Position numbers and translations under genes: made by a program. 16,429 nt of DNA, taken from assembly GCA_026991065.1 (NCBI GenBank), contig JALXCG010000559.1:1-16429 (forward strand). The letters run 5' to 3'. Source of the DNA: JALXCG01 sp026991065 [NCBI: Gemmatimonadota bacterium]. GTDB lineage: Bacteria > GCA-2686955. A model generated the notes under the pieces. The model was not told the origin of the DNA and made no database searches. It worked only from the letters and a program-made list of their open reading frames with translations. Below, piece by piece: positions 7,236 through 13,737 of this stretch. Position 1 is the first letter of the stretch. Each line of letters begins with the position of its first letter.

Positions 7236-8372
7236 ATGTCCGACATTCCCCGTCTTCGTCCGGAAGAACTGGTAGCAGCATCGACCCTGGCTCCTTCCGA
7301 TTTCCACCGACTCGCCTGGCAAGCGGTGACCGTGCCGCAGGAACTCACTGGAATCAAAGCACGGATTGTGGCTTTTCTGGGGGGAGCCATGCCGGCCGGA
7401 ACCGCGAGCGCCGCGACTGCCTATGGAATGCTGCTCGAGGCGGAAGCGCAGGGAGCAGTGGAGCCGGGGCGCAGCACTCTGCTGAGCCCGGATGTCGCGA
7501 ACAGTGGGCCTGGCGTTGCCTGGGTGGCACGCCGTTGCGGCTATCGGCACATGGTCCTGCATGCCGCGGGCAAGGCGGAAGAGGAGATCGCTCGACGTCG
7601 CTCTTTCGGTTCCGAGTGGGTCGGCGTGGCAGCGGCCAATGACCGTGAGTTGATGCACAAAGTTTACGAACAGGCCACTGATCCCGATCTCTTTGTCTTT
7701 GCGCCGGCGAGCAGTTTTGCAGCCTATCGCTACCACTATCGGGTGACTGGGGAGGCGATCCTGGCGTGTGTTCCGGGGTCGATTGCCGGAGTCGTGTCGA
7801 GTGCGGGCGCGCCGGCGCTCTTTGCCGCCGCCGATCGTGCCAAGGAGGCGTACCCAGAGATACTCACGGTTGTCGTGGAGGAACGACCCGGTGCACTCTA
7901 CGGTGGCGCGGTTCGCGACGCGATCGCCGAGGATCTCTTCGTACCGCTGAATCTGCATCTCAAGGGGCTGGATCGAGTCGCCCAGGTCGATCCGGGGCTG
8001 GTGCAGGCCGTGGCGGCGCATTGCTGGCGGGAGTTGGGGTGGCGCTGGGAGTTGGGCATCCACGCGGTTGCCGGGCTGATCGCTGCGGTGCAATTGGGAC
8101 GCGCGGAGGATTTCAGTGAGGACGACACCATCGTGGTGATCGGCGCGGATGGCTGGAGCGGTCCACCACCGGTATCCAACGAGAGCAACTGGGGAACTGT
8201 GGCGCGGCTGCGCGAGATCGGCGATGACGGCATGGCCGATCTGACCTCACCGTCGGTGCGTGAGCGGCTCATGGCGCATCGCGAGCGCTTCTGGCGGGGA
8301 TTGGTGCCCAAAGAGGAACTGGCCCGGCAGCGTCGGCGGGAGTTCTGGCGCGGTTTGGTCGACGCGGAGTAG
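7236..8372 (+). CDS. Divergent PLP-dependent fold-type II protein (cysteine synthase-like)
   Basis: A 378-aa soluble protein with a strong SD (AGGAGAGG, 7224-7231) before its ATG. The overall order of elements follows cysteine synthase/cystathionine beta-synthase. TGIKARIVAFLGGA aligns with the S-x-KDR motif, keeping a candidate Schiff-base lysine at K41. SPDVANSGPGVAWVARRCGY aligns with the substrate-binding TSGNTG loop. EILTVVVEERPGALYGGA aligns with the late strand that usually reads VVGVEP. However, TSGNT is changed, and the phosphate-binding GTGGT loop appears only as VPGSIAGVVSS. Classic cysteine synthesis therefore seems unlikely, and it may be a related lyase or a non-catalytic homologue. 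About 70 residues at the C-terminus are charged and helical (RERLMAHRERFWRGL). It stands alone between the radical SAM gene (108-base gap) and an M48 protease gene. The fold assignment is moderately secure, the activity unknown. Confidence 0.6.
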   Translation: MSDIPRLRPEELVAASTLAPSDFHRLAWQAVTVPQELTGIKARIVAFLGGAMPAGTASAATAYGMLLEAEAQGAVEPGRSTLLSPDVANSGPGVAWVARRCGYRHMVLHAAGKAEEEIARRRSFGSEWVGVAAANDRELMHKVYEQATDPDLFVFAPASSFAAYRYHYRVTGEAILACVPGSIAGVVSSAGAPALFAAADRAKEAYPEILTVVVEERPGALYGGAVRDAIAEDLFVPLNLHLKGLDRVAQVDPGLVQAVAAHCWRELGWRWELGIHAVAGLIAAVQLGRAEDFSEDDTIVVIGADGWSGPPPVSNESNWGTVARLREIGDDGMADLTSPSVRERLMAHRERFWRGLVPKEELARQRRREFWRGLVDAE

Positions 8373-8422
8373 TCGCCCGCTTCTGAAATGGCCCCTGGCG
8401 TGTGGAGTGCATGGCTACGCTC

Positions 8423-8451
8423 TTGCACTACCGGGGATCTCGGTGGAGAAT
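8423..8451 (+). promoter_or_regulatory. Possible sigma70-type promoter for the M48 protease/sulfotransferase pair
   Basis: TTGCAC (8423-8428), a 17-base spacer, then GAGAAT (8446-8451) lie in the 135-base gap after the PLP gene. The match is 3/6 for the -35 and 4/6 for the -10 against the E. coli consensus. Transcription would begin near 8458, leaving a ~50-base leader before the ATG at 8508. This rests on motif spacing only and is weak. Confidence 0.22.
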
Positions 8452-8507
8452 CAATAGATTCGTTGGTTCTCATCTCCCCCGTGACCCATCTTCCGCAAAG
8501 GCCGACC

Positions 8508-9338
8508 ATGCTTGCCATTTCGCGCTTTCCCATGTTGCGCTCCTCGCTAACGGTGCTTCTGCTGTCCTATTGCGTTGGGTGCGCAACGTCGCCCACTGGA
8601 CGACATCAGCTGCACCTTTTTCCGGAAAGCGAGATGTCCCAGATGGGAATTGAGGCTTTCAACCAACTGAAAGCCGAGACTCCAATCTGCCAGGATGCCG
8701 CGATCGTGGCCTACGTGCGCTGTGTCGCCAATGCCGTCACCGCCGCACTGACCTCGAGCGAAGGGCCGCGGCAGTGGGAGGTTGTGGTGTTCGAGGATCC
8801 CCAGGCAAATGCATTCGCGCTGCCGGGAGGGAAGATCGGGGTCTATACCGGGCTCCTGCAGGTCGCGCAGACGCAGGACCAGTTGGCCACGGTGCTGGGC
8901 CATGAAGTTGCCCATGTCCTGGCGGGGCATGGCAACGAGCGGATGTCGACGACCTATGCCACGCAGACCGGGCTCCAGGCGATCCAGGCGCTGGCCGGGG
9001 GCACCTCCTCACCCAACGCCGAGCGGGCTTTGGCATTGCTGGGCGTGGGCGCGCAGGTGGGCGTTCTTCTGCCCTTCAGTCGCGCACAGGAAGCTGAAGC
9101 GGATCGCCTGGGGCTGGATCTGATGGCGCGCGCGGGCTTTGACCCACAGCAGAGTGTCGTGCTGTGGAAGAACATGGCCAAGGCAGGTGGCGGCCAGCCG
9201 CCGGAGTTTCTGTCAACCCATCCGTCACACCAGAGTCGCATCCAGGATTTGGCCGCTCGGGTGCCCAGCGCCGAGCGGATTCGCGCCGACGCCCGTCGTC
9301 GTGGGGCCAATCCGCAGTGCAGTCCACCGCGAAAGTGA
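8508..9338 (+). CDS. M48 family metalloprotease lipoprotein (LoiP/YggG-like)
   Basis: A 276-aa zinc endopeptidase, probably tethered to an envelope membrane and working in protein quality control like LoiP or BepA. The N-terminus is a lipoprotein signal: hydrophobic LTVLLLSYCVGC with C25 as the predicted lipidated residue, followed by ATSPTGRHQL, a phrase typical of this subfamily. The catalytic motif HEVAH (H132, E133, H136) sits in VLGHEVAHVLAGHGNER. E195 in SRAQEAEADRLGLDLM is the expected third zinc ligand, with D199 nearby. The conserved STHPSHQSRI lies near the C-terminus, as in other M48 proteases. ATG at 8508 is preferred because it gives a short signal peptide and has AAAGG at 8497-8501. 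The frame is open further upstream to 8388, and ATG 8532 is an alternative. The next gene begins 7 bases after its stop, so the two are probably co-transcribed. Confidence 0.93.
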   Translation: MLAISRFPMLRSSLTVLLLSYCVGCATSPTGRHQLHLFPESEMSQMGIEAFNQLKAETPICQDAAIVAYVRCVANAVTAALTSSEGPRQWEVVVFEDPQANAFALPGGKIGVYTGLLQVAQTQDQLATVLGHEVAHVLAGHGNERMSTTYATQTGLQAIQALAGGTSSPNAERALALLGVGAQVGVLLPFSRAQEAEADRLGLDLMARAGFDPQQSVVLWKNMAKAGGGQPPEFLSTHPSHQSRIQDLAARVPSAERIRADARRRGANPQCSPPRK

Positions 9339-9345
9339 GGATTAC

Positions 9346-10107
9346 ATGAGTGAACCGATTCTGCGCCTGGCGATGTGGTCCGGGCCGCGCAACATATCCA
9401 GCGCGATGATGCGCGCCTGGGGGAGTCGGGCGGACACTTTCGTCTGCGACGAACCTCTCTATCCCCACTACCTGCTCGCCACCGGAATCGACCATCCGGG
9501 GCGGGACACGATTATTGCCTGTTATCAGACCGACTGGCGGCGAGTGGTCACGTGGCTCAGTGGCCCGATTCCCGGCAAGCACCGAATCTTTTTTCAGAAG
9601 CACATGGCTCATCATCTCTTGCCGGAGATCGACCGTTCCTGGATGGCGGCCGTCACCAACGCTTTCCTGATCCGTGATCCGGCGGAGATGTTGGCCTCTT
9701 TGAGCCAGGTACGGGCCGAGCCTACACTTGCCGAGACCGGTTTGCCGCAGCAACTCGAGATTTTTCAGAAAGTGGCGGATGCGCTTGGGGATGCTCCCCC
9801 GCTGCTCGATGCCCGGGATGTGTTGGAGGATCCGGAGGGGATGCTTCGGGCACTGTGCGCCGCTGTGCGGGTGGATTTCGATCCGGCAATGTTGCACTGG
9901 GAACCGGGACGGCGTGAGACCGACGGAATCTGGGGCGAGTACTGGTACGGGGCGGTAGAGAAGAGCACCGGGTTTCAGCCCTACCGACCGCCCCAGGTTG
10001 CTCTTCCGGCGCGGCTGCAGCCTCTTCTGGAGGAGTGCCGCGCCCTGTACGCGCAACTCTATGAATACCGCTTGCGAGCCCTGCGGCCGAGCGCGACAGG
10101 CTCCTAA
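9346..10107 (+). CDS. Sulfotransferase-like family protein
   Basis: A 253-aa cytoplasmic protein of the small sulfotransferase-like group found in many proteobacteria. The N-terminal MWSGPRNISSAMMRAW (residues 10-25) takes the place of the PAPS 5'-phosphosulfate-binding loop. CDEPLYPHYLLATGIDHPG (34-52) is a hallmark of this subgroup. FLIRDPAEMLASL (107-119), with R110 and S118, matches the 3'-phosphate-binding segment. The family fold binds PAPS and sulfonates a hydroxyl or amine, but members of this subgroup have no well-defined acceptor that I know of. The ATG at 9346 follows GAGG at 9337-9340, which overlaps the stop of the M48 protease gene, so translation is probably coupled. It ends with TAA at 10105-10107, overlapping the stop of the convergent gene. 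Confidence 0.82.
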   Translation: MSEPILRLAMWSGPRNISSAMMRAWGSRADTFVCDEPLYPHYLLATGIDHPGRDTIIACYQTDWRRVVTWLSGPIPGKHRIFFQKHMAHHLLPEIDRSWMAAVTNAFLIRDPAEMLASLSQVRAEPTLAETGLPQQLEIFQKVADALGDAPPLLDARDVLEDPEGMLRALCAAVRVDFDPAMLHWEPGRRETDGIWGEYWYGAVEKSTGFQPYRPPQVALPARLQPLLEECRALYAQLYEYRLRALRPSATGS

Positions 10108-11447
10108 AGCACCTCCACCGTTTCGTTGAAAGTCAGACCCGCTGCGGCAAGTTCGCGCAGGATTGGTTCGTAGATCGATGGATGTGTGGGCAGATGCGTG
10201 CCGCGCAGTGGCAGCTGGTCGGTCAGCAGTAGCTTGACACCGGTTGCCGCCGGCAGTCCCACGGTGCGTGACATGGCGGTGAATCCCTCCGGGTCACCTT
10301 TGGCGACCAGCGTGGAGGTGATGCGCTCGGGGGCGCGGTTGCCGTCGTACTCGACTTCGAGTTCATGCACCAGGATCACGATATCGGTACCGCCCGGTGG
10401 CATGGTGAGCTTGCTCTGCAGCATATGGACCAGCATGGCGGCACCGGTGTCGCCCACGCAACCGATCTTCTCTTCGGAAAAGAGCCCCAGCCATTCCAAG
10501 TTCCCCATGATGCGGCCGGTCGGGCTGATGCGCAGGAAGCGCGCCAGGCGTTGCCGCAGGTTGGATCCTTCGACATTGAGCGGCAGGAACATCTCGGTCA
10601 CTTCGCGATAGCTGCGCTCGGCGAGCCGGGGAATGTGCAGATGCTCGTTCGGCAGTCCGAGGCGGACGATCTGTCCCCACGTCTCGCTCCAGCCCGGGTA
10701 GCGCAGCGTGCCGCGGATCATGGTGTGGACATGGTCCAGGCCGAAGATCTCCATGTAGGCGAGAGAGTCGCGATTGGGGTAGGCCTCGACGGTACCGATT
10801 CCATCGACATTGGTTGCCCAGGTGTGCTGAAAGACCTCGTGCGCAGGGACGATTTTGATCTTGTTGCGCTCCATGTACTGCGCACCACGCAGCCCGGCCA
10901 TGACCACATTGCGGGCATTCCAGGTGATCACGTAACGGAGTGGGTTCTGCTCCTGATCCGGAGCCGGAATACCACTGCCGTAGGAGCGAAATGCCTTGAT
11001 GCGCCCACCCTCGCTGCGAATCCGCTGGATCAGCGCCATGGCCGACATGTGGTCGATGCCGGGGTCCAGCCCGAGTTCGCAGAGCAGGAGGACATTCTGC
11101 CGCTGGGCATCCAGTTCCAGGTCGCGCACGGCTTGTGCGCGGTAGGAGGCGGAGACCATGTGGCGGGCATGATTGACGCAATCCCAGGCGACCAGGTCCT
11201 GGAAGATCGGCGGCAGCATGTTGACCACCACGTCGGCGTTGGCGATCTGGGCCGACCGCAGCGCCGCGTCCTTAACGTCGAAGTAGACCACACTGCCGCG
11301 TGGGTGAGCGCCAACCCGCGAGCGCGCCAGTTCGACGTCGAGATCGCCGACAGTAACAAACCAATCATGCTCGGAGGCGAGCTGCAGAAGATGCGAGATG
11401 AGGAATGCGGAGCTCTGTCCCGCTCCAAGGACCAGTATCTGCTTCAC
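10104..11447 (-). CDS. Saccharopine dehydrogenase-family oxidoreductase
   Basis: A 447-aa NAD(P)-dependent protein starting at GTG (complement of 11445-11447), with AGGGA about 8 bases upstream on the minus strand. The Rossmann segment is at the N-terminus (KQILVLGAGQSSAFLISHLL), with GAGxSS instead of GxGxxG, as in the LYS9/LKR-like bacterial branch. Next come DVVVNMLPP and the hallmark ELGLDPGIDHMSAMAL, then a saccharopine reductase-type C-terminal domain (TWNARNVVMAGLRGAQYME). Relatives act in lysine breakdown or in the alpha-aminoadipate lysine pathway, interconverting saccharopine with glutamate and aminoadipate semialdehyde. Other members act on spermidine or carboxynorspermidine precursors, so the exact substrate is open. 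No other lysine-pathway gene is in view. It is the only minus-strand gene recognised, and no terminator is seen between it and the convergent sulfotransferase gene. Confidence 0.85.
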   Translation of the reverse strand: MKQILVLGAGQSSAFLISHLLQLASEHDWFVTVGDLDVELARSRVGAHPRGSVVYFDVKDAALRSAQIANADVVVNMLPPIFQDLVAWDCVNHARHMVSASYRAQAVRDLELDAQRQNVLLLCELGLDPGIDHMSAMALIQRIRSEGGRIKAFRSYGSGIPAPDQEQNPLRYVITWNARNVVMAGLRGAQYMERNKIKIVPAHEVFQHTWATNVDGIGTVEAYPNRDSLAYMEIFGLDHVHTMIRGTLRYPGWSETWGQIVRLGLPNEHLHIPRLAERSYREVTEMFLPLNVEGSNLRQRLARFLRISPTGRIMGNLEWLGLFSEEKIGCVGDTGAAMLVHMLQSKLTMPPGGTDIVILVHELEVEYDGNRAPERITSTLVAKGDPEGFTAMSRTVGLPAATGVKLLLTDQLPLRGTHLPTHPSIYEPILRELAAAGLTFNETVEVL

Positions 11448-11655
11448 GGTCGAGTCCCTGAATGAACCGCGGTCTGCGGCCCATTGGCCAGTGCGGAAAA
11501 AACGTAAGGGGCAAAAGTGCGGACCGGAAAGACCGGAGAGCCTTTTCCCGGAGGATTGGGTGGTGGTTCAAAAACCGAGAGGCGCAACCATAACTCACTT
11601 TTGATGCGGTGACCTGTCAGTTTCTCTAACAGCCGTATTCCCCGCCTGGAAGGAA

Positions 11656-11684
11656 TCCCGACATTCGGGACCGGCCCGGTCCCG
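11656..11684 (+). other. Two mutually exclusive hairpins in the long gap
   Basis: TCCCG (11656-11660) can pair with CGGGA (11666-11670) across the loop ACATT. The same CGGGA is also the start of CGGGACC (11666-11672), which pairs perfectly with GGTCCCG (11678-11684) across GGCCC. Forming one hairpin prevents the other. Such alternatives occur in attenuators and structured RNAs, but in GC-rich DNA they also arise by chance. Confidence 0.35.
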
Positions 11685-11780
11685 GGGGGCTTCGCGGCCG
11701 TCGACGGAACGTGCTCCGATGAAGGTGTTTGTGGGATTTTTCGTCAGTGATGACCCTGTTGGCGTGAACCTTGCGGGTAA

Positions 11781-11915
11781 AGTCGGGCAAGCCGCCGCAC
11801 CAGCCGCAAAGAGGTTCTGGCGAATGCGGAACTCGCGGAAGGTGCGCAGGAGGAGCCGGAGTATCTCCGGCGCCTGGAGGCACACGACAACCAGAAGGTG
11901 GTGTACCGGCGGTAA
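11781..11915 (+). pseudogene. Short coding-like fragment, possible gene remnant
   Basis: The frame ending at TAA 11913-11915 reads KEVLANAELAEGAQEEPEYL, then RRLEAHDNQKVVYRR. This balanced acidic/hydrophobic composition looks like the helical C-terminus of a real protein. It has an in-frame stop at 11778-11780 and no convincing start or SD. A different frame just upstream, from ATG 11719 (MKVFVGFFVSDDPVGVNLAG), could connect to it by one frameshift near 11800. It may be the decayed tail of a small gene, a frameshifted small gene, or chance. The terminator 25 bases downstream agrees with a formerly transcribed gene. No family was recognised. Confidence 0.25.
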
Positions 11916-11939
11916 AGGCCCAGACGTGATAGGTCGGCC

Positions 11940-11974
11940 GGGAGCCTCTTCGTCAGAAGGGGCTCCCTCTTTTT
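11940..11974 (+). terminator. Strong rho-independent terminator on the plus strand
   Basis: GGGAGCCTCTTC (11940-11951) pairs with GAAGGGGCTCCC (11956-11967) over a four-base loop GTCA. This gives a 12-bp stem with one G-U pair. TCTTTTT (11968-11974) follows at once. The T-run exists only on this strand, so it ends plus-strand transcription. The only recognised gene upstream on either side is the minus-strand saccharopine dehydrogenase gene, so this serves a transcript from within the gap itself. Confidence 0.85.
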
Positions 11975-12090
11975 GGGGCTCGTTGGTGAAGGCTGGGACG
12001 GCTTTGGCAGTGTGCAAGTAAGCCTCGTGGGGGGACGATAGAGTGAGATGAGGCCGTAGCGGCACCAACCTGGAGTTCCTTCCCTACCGG

Positions 12091-12119
12091 TTGCGGCCGC
12101 GCTGGTTCAATGGTATACC
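12091..12119 (+). promoter_or_regulatory. Possible sigma70-type promoter for the secreted propeller gene
   Basis: TTGCGG (12091-12096), a 17-base spacer and TATACC (12114-12119) give a well-spaced pair, with the first three bases of the -35 and the TATA of the -10 matching consensus. The predicted start near 12126 leaves a ~48-base leader to the ATG at 12174. It lies downstream of the strong terminator, as expected for a new transcription unit. Confidence 0.35.
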
Positions 12120-12173
12120 GTCATCACGACACACGTTACGTTGGGGAGTGTGACGCCATCTGTACCAAGCGGG

Positions 12174-13598
12174 ATGCGGCAGTGGCCGCGCGATTGGACG
12201 CCTCTCTGGTTGACTTGTCCTGGATCCATCATGTTTCTCACGTTCTTCTCCTGCTGTGTCGCTTTTTCTCAGGTTCTGGCGGCCTCTTCAACCGGAGAGC
12301 CGTTCGCCTCCGGCATGAGTTGGATATCGGAGCCCATCACTGCGGCGGTAGTACCCGGGGATTCGGTGGGGATCGCCGGTATTGCGGCCTCGGCCGACGG
12401 CGAATTACAAGTGGTGTTTGAATCGTGGCATGGTTCGGATTGGGGGCAGCGTCGGCTCTGTTGGAGCGCACGAGTCAACAATCAGTGGCAGCCGCCCGAA
12501 GTGATCGCTGAAGAAGCGCCTTTTGCCCACGGTTTTGCGAGCAGAACCAACTATCTTCCGGCAATTGCGGTAGATGCTGATGGCAACCCTCACGTGAGTT
12601 TTCGGGCCCCCTATTCTCGCCCGCAGGAAGACGGCACGGCTTTGGGCACCTGGCGGATCAATTCACTGGAACATGCCTTTCGCGACAGCAACGGCACGTG
12701 GACAAGGCACCGGGTTGACGATGTATTTGGTGACGAGGGCTCCAGTTCTCTGGAAATTACTGCCAGCGGTCAAGTTTTGGTTGCTTTTCGCTGGCGGCAC
12801 AAGCGTTTTGATGATGATGTAGCGGTCGTTCAGAGCATGGATGCGGCAGGAGAACTCTGGAGCGAGCCCTGTCCTTTGGTGAGCGAGCGAGAGAATCAGG
12901 AGCATGTTTCCCTGGCGCTCGCGGCCGACGGCGCGCCACGGATTGTTTGCACGGCGACGGTGCCAGGGTCAGGTGGGCACGGAAAGCGGATCGGGTTTGC
13001 GGCGGCGACTCCGGCGGCTGAGGGGGATTCGGCCTGTGTTTTTGGCTCATTTGTCTTCCGCGAGGAAAACCGGCTTCTCTTGCCGGGTTTCGGTGTTGAG
13101 TCGCACATGGACAATGCCGCGCTGGCCATTGGCGGTCCGGATGGTGCGCCAGCGCGCACCTTGGTTGTTTTTAATGGCAACGTCCTCTCGCAGCGGCCTG
13201 CGCTTTACTGTTCCTACGCTGATGCCGATCCGGAAGACCCGGCTTCCTGGAGCGCGCCGCAGCTTCTCGACGAAGATGCGGTCCACCCGTCGATCGTGAT
13301 TGATGCCGAGGGCAAGGCTTGGGTGGTTTACCAGAAACGGAACGCGGGCTCCGGCCGCTGGTCGGTCCTGGTGATCTCCGGGCAGCCGGGAGAGTGGTCC
13401 GTTCCACAATACATCGATCCCAGCGGCGGGGATCAGCGCGTGGAGTGGGAGGAACCGGCAATTGTGGTGGACTCCACCGGGGTGCTGCACGTGGTTTACA
13501 ACGTAGATCGGCTTGAAATCCGCCACGCCTGGACGCAGGTGGAGAGCGGAGGCGGGCCGGGCAGGAGAACCGAGCCGGGTTGGACCACACCCCGGTAG
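12174..13598 (+). CDS. Secreted protein with about seven BNR/sialidase-like propeller repeats
   Basis: A 474-aa protein from ATG 12174; ATG 12231 (455 aa) is an alternative, and neither has a clear SD. The longer start gives a basic n-region (MRQWPRDW) before the hydrophobic stretch IMFLTFFSCCVAFSQVLA, which looks like a cleaved signal peptide, so export is expected. The mature part repeats the phrase 'x-I-x-V-D-x-D-G-x-x-x-V-V-F'. Examples are IAASADGELQVVFES (~70-84), PAIAVDADGNPHVSFRAP (~129-146), SLEITASGQVLVAFRWR (~192-208), VSLALAADGAPRIVCTA (~245-261), ALAIGGPDGAPARTLVVF (~316-333), PSIVIDAEGKAWVVYQK (~372-388) and PAIVVDSTGVLHVVYNV (~428-444). That is about seven copies, matching a seven-bladed beta-propeller. 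Sialidase or Asp-box relatives are possible, but no catalytic set was identified, so a glycan- or protein-binding role is equally possible. It is transcribed alone before the glycan operon. Confidence 0.72.
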   Translation: MRQWPRDWTPLWLTCPGSIMFLTFFSCCVAFSQVLAASSTGEPFASGMSWISEPITAAVVPGDSVGIAGIAASADGELQVVFESWHGSDWGQRRLCWSARVNNQWQPPEVIAEEAPFAHGFASRTNYLPAIAVDADGNPHVSFRAPYSRPQEDGTALGTWRINSLEHAFRDSNGTWTRHRVDDVFGDEGSSSLEITASGQVLVAFRWRHKRFDDDVAVVQSMDAAGELWSEPCPLVSERENQEHVSLALAADGAPRIVCTATVPGSGGHGKRIGFAAATPAAEGDSACVFGSFVFREENRLLLPGFGVESHMDNAALAIGGPDGAPARTLVVFNGNVLSQRPALYCSYADADPEDPASWSAPQLLDEDAVHPSIVIDAEGKAWVVYQKRNAGSGRWSVLVISGQPGEWSVPQYIDPSGGDQRVEWEEPAIVVDSTGVLHVVYNVDRLEIRHAWTQVESGGGPGRRTEPGWTTPR

Positions 13599-13643
13599 GA
13601 TCTAGTTTCGCGGCGGTCGCAGCCGATGGAGGAGGGGCGTCAC

Positions 13644-13657
13644 TTCCGCTGGCGGAA
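13644..13657. promoter_or_regulatory. Dyad TTCCGC-TG-GCGGAA upstream of the glycan operon
   Basis: A 6+6 perfect inverted repeat around a two-base centre, 81 bases before the nucleotidyltransferase start and 46 bases after the propeller gene stop. The spacing suits an operator for a dimeric regulator. No T-run follows, so it is not a terminator. Confidence 0.35.
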
Positions 13658-13671
13658 TGTGCGTGGGCGTC

Positions 13672-13721
13672 GATTGAGATAGAGAAACCGTCATGTTGAC
13701 GGCTTGGAACCCATCTCAATC
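13672..13721 (+). promoter_or_regulatory. Nested hairpin in the leader of the glycan operon
   Basis: GATTGAGAT (13672-13680) pairs perfectly with ATCTCAATC (13713-13721). Inside this, CCGTCA (13688-13693) pairs with TGACGG (13697-13702) over a TGT loop. Unpaired internal strands are 7 bases on the 5' side and 10 on the 3' side. The outer stem ends 2 bases before the SD (GGAG, 13724-13727) of the nucleotidyltransferase gene, so folding could affect ribosome access. There is no T-run. No known riboswitch class was recognised. Confidence 0.55.
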
Positions 13722-13731
13722 CCGGAGTTGA
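13693..13731 (+). CDS. Possible 12-codon upstream ORF (leader peptide)
   Basis: ATG at 13693 opens a 12-residue frame, MLTAWNPSQSRS, ending at TGA 13729-13731, 6 bases before the ATG of the nucleotidyltransferase gene. It begins at the inner hairpin loop, runs through the 3' arm of the outer stem and covers the SD of the next gene. Translation of it would melt the hairpin and could couple to the downstream start. Its own SD is poor, so it may be fortuitous. Confidence 0.2.
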   Translation: MLTAWNPSQSRS

Positions 13732-13737
13732 AACGCA

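Larger units (their letters stand above)
11448..12173. other. 726-base gap between divergent genes; no complete gene recognised
   Basis: The left part should carry the promoter of the minus-strand saccharopine dehydrogenase gene, although no convincing -35/-10 pair was seen. The middle holds two overlapping GC-rich hairpins and a short coding-like fragment. A strong plus-strand terminator lies at 11940-11974. The right end has a possible promoter for the secreted propeller gene. Open frames here overlap each other in conflicting frames and have arginine/proline-rich composition, so they were not called as genes. No match to tmRNA, RNase P RNA, SRP RNA or a known riboswitch was recognised. Confidence 0.7.

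Noticed and set aside
10365-11465. 366-codon plus-strand frame opposite the saccharopine dehydrogenase gene
   Set aside because: The minus-strand product has clear family motifs, and this frame has none and no credible ribosome binding site.
11761-11974. Resemblance of short stretches (GCGTGAACCTT, GATAGGTCGG) to 23S rRNA phrases
   Set aside because: The matches are about ten bases long and not in the right spacing, so they are most likely coincidence.
11719-12021. 100-codon plus-strand frame in the long gap as an intact gene
   Set aside because: It runs straight through the strong terminator stem and T-run and becomes Arg/Ser-rich after ~30 codons. Only its first part might be a remnant.
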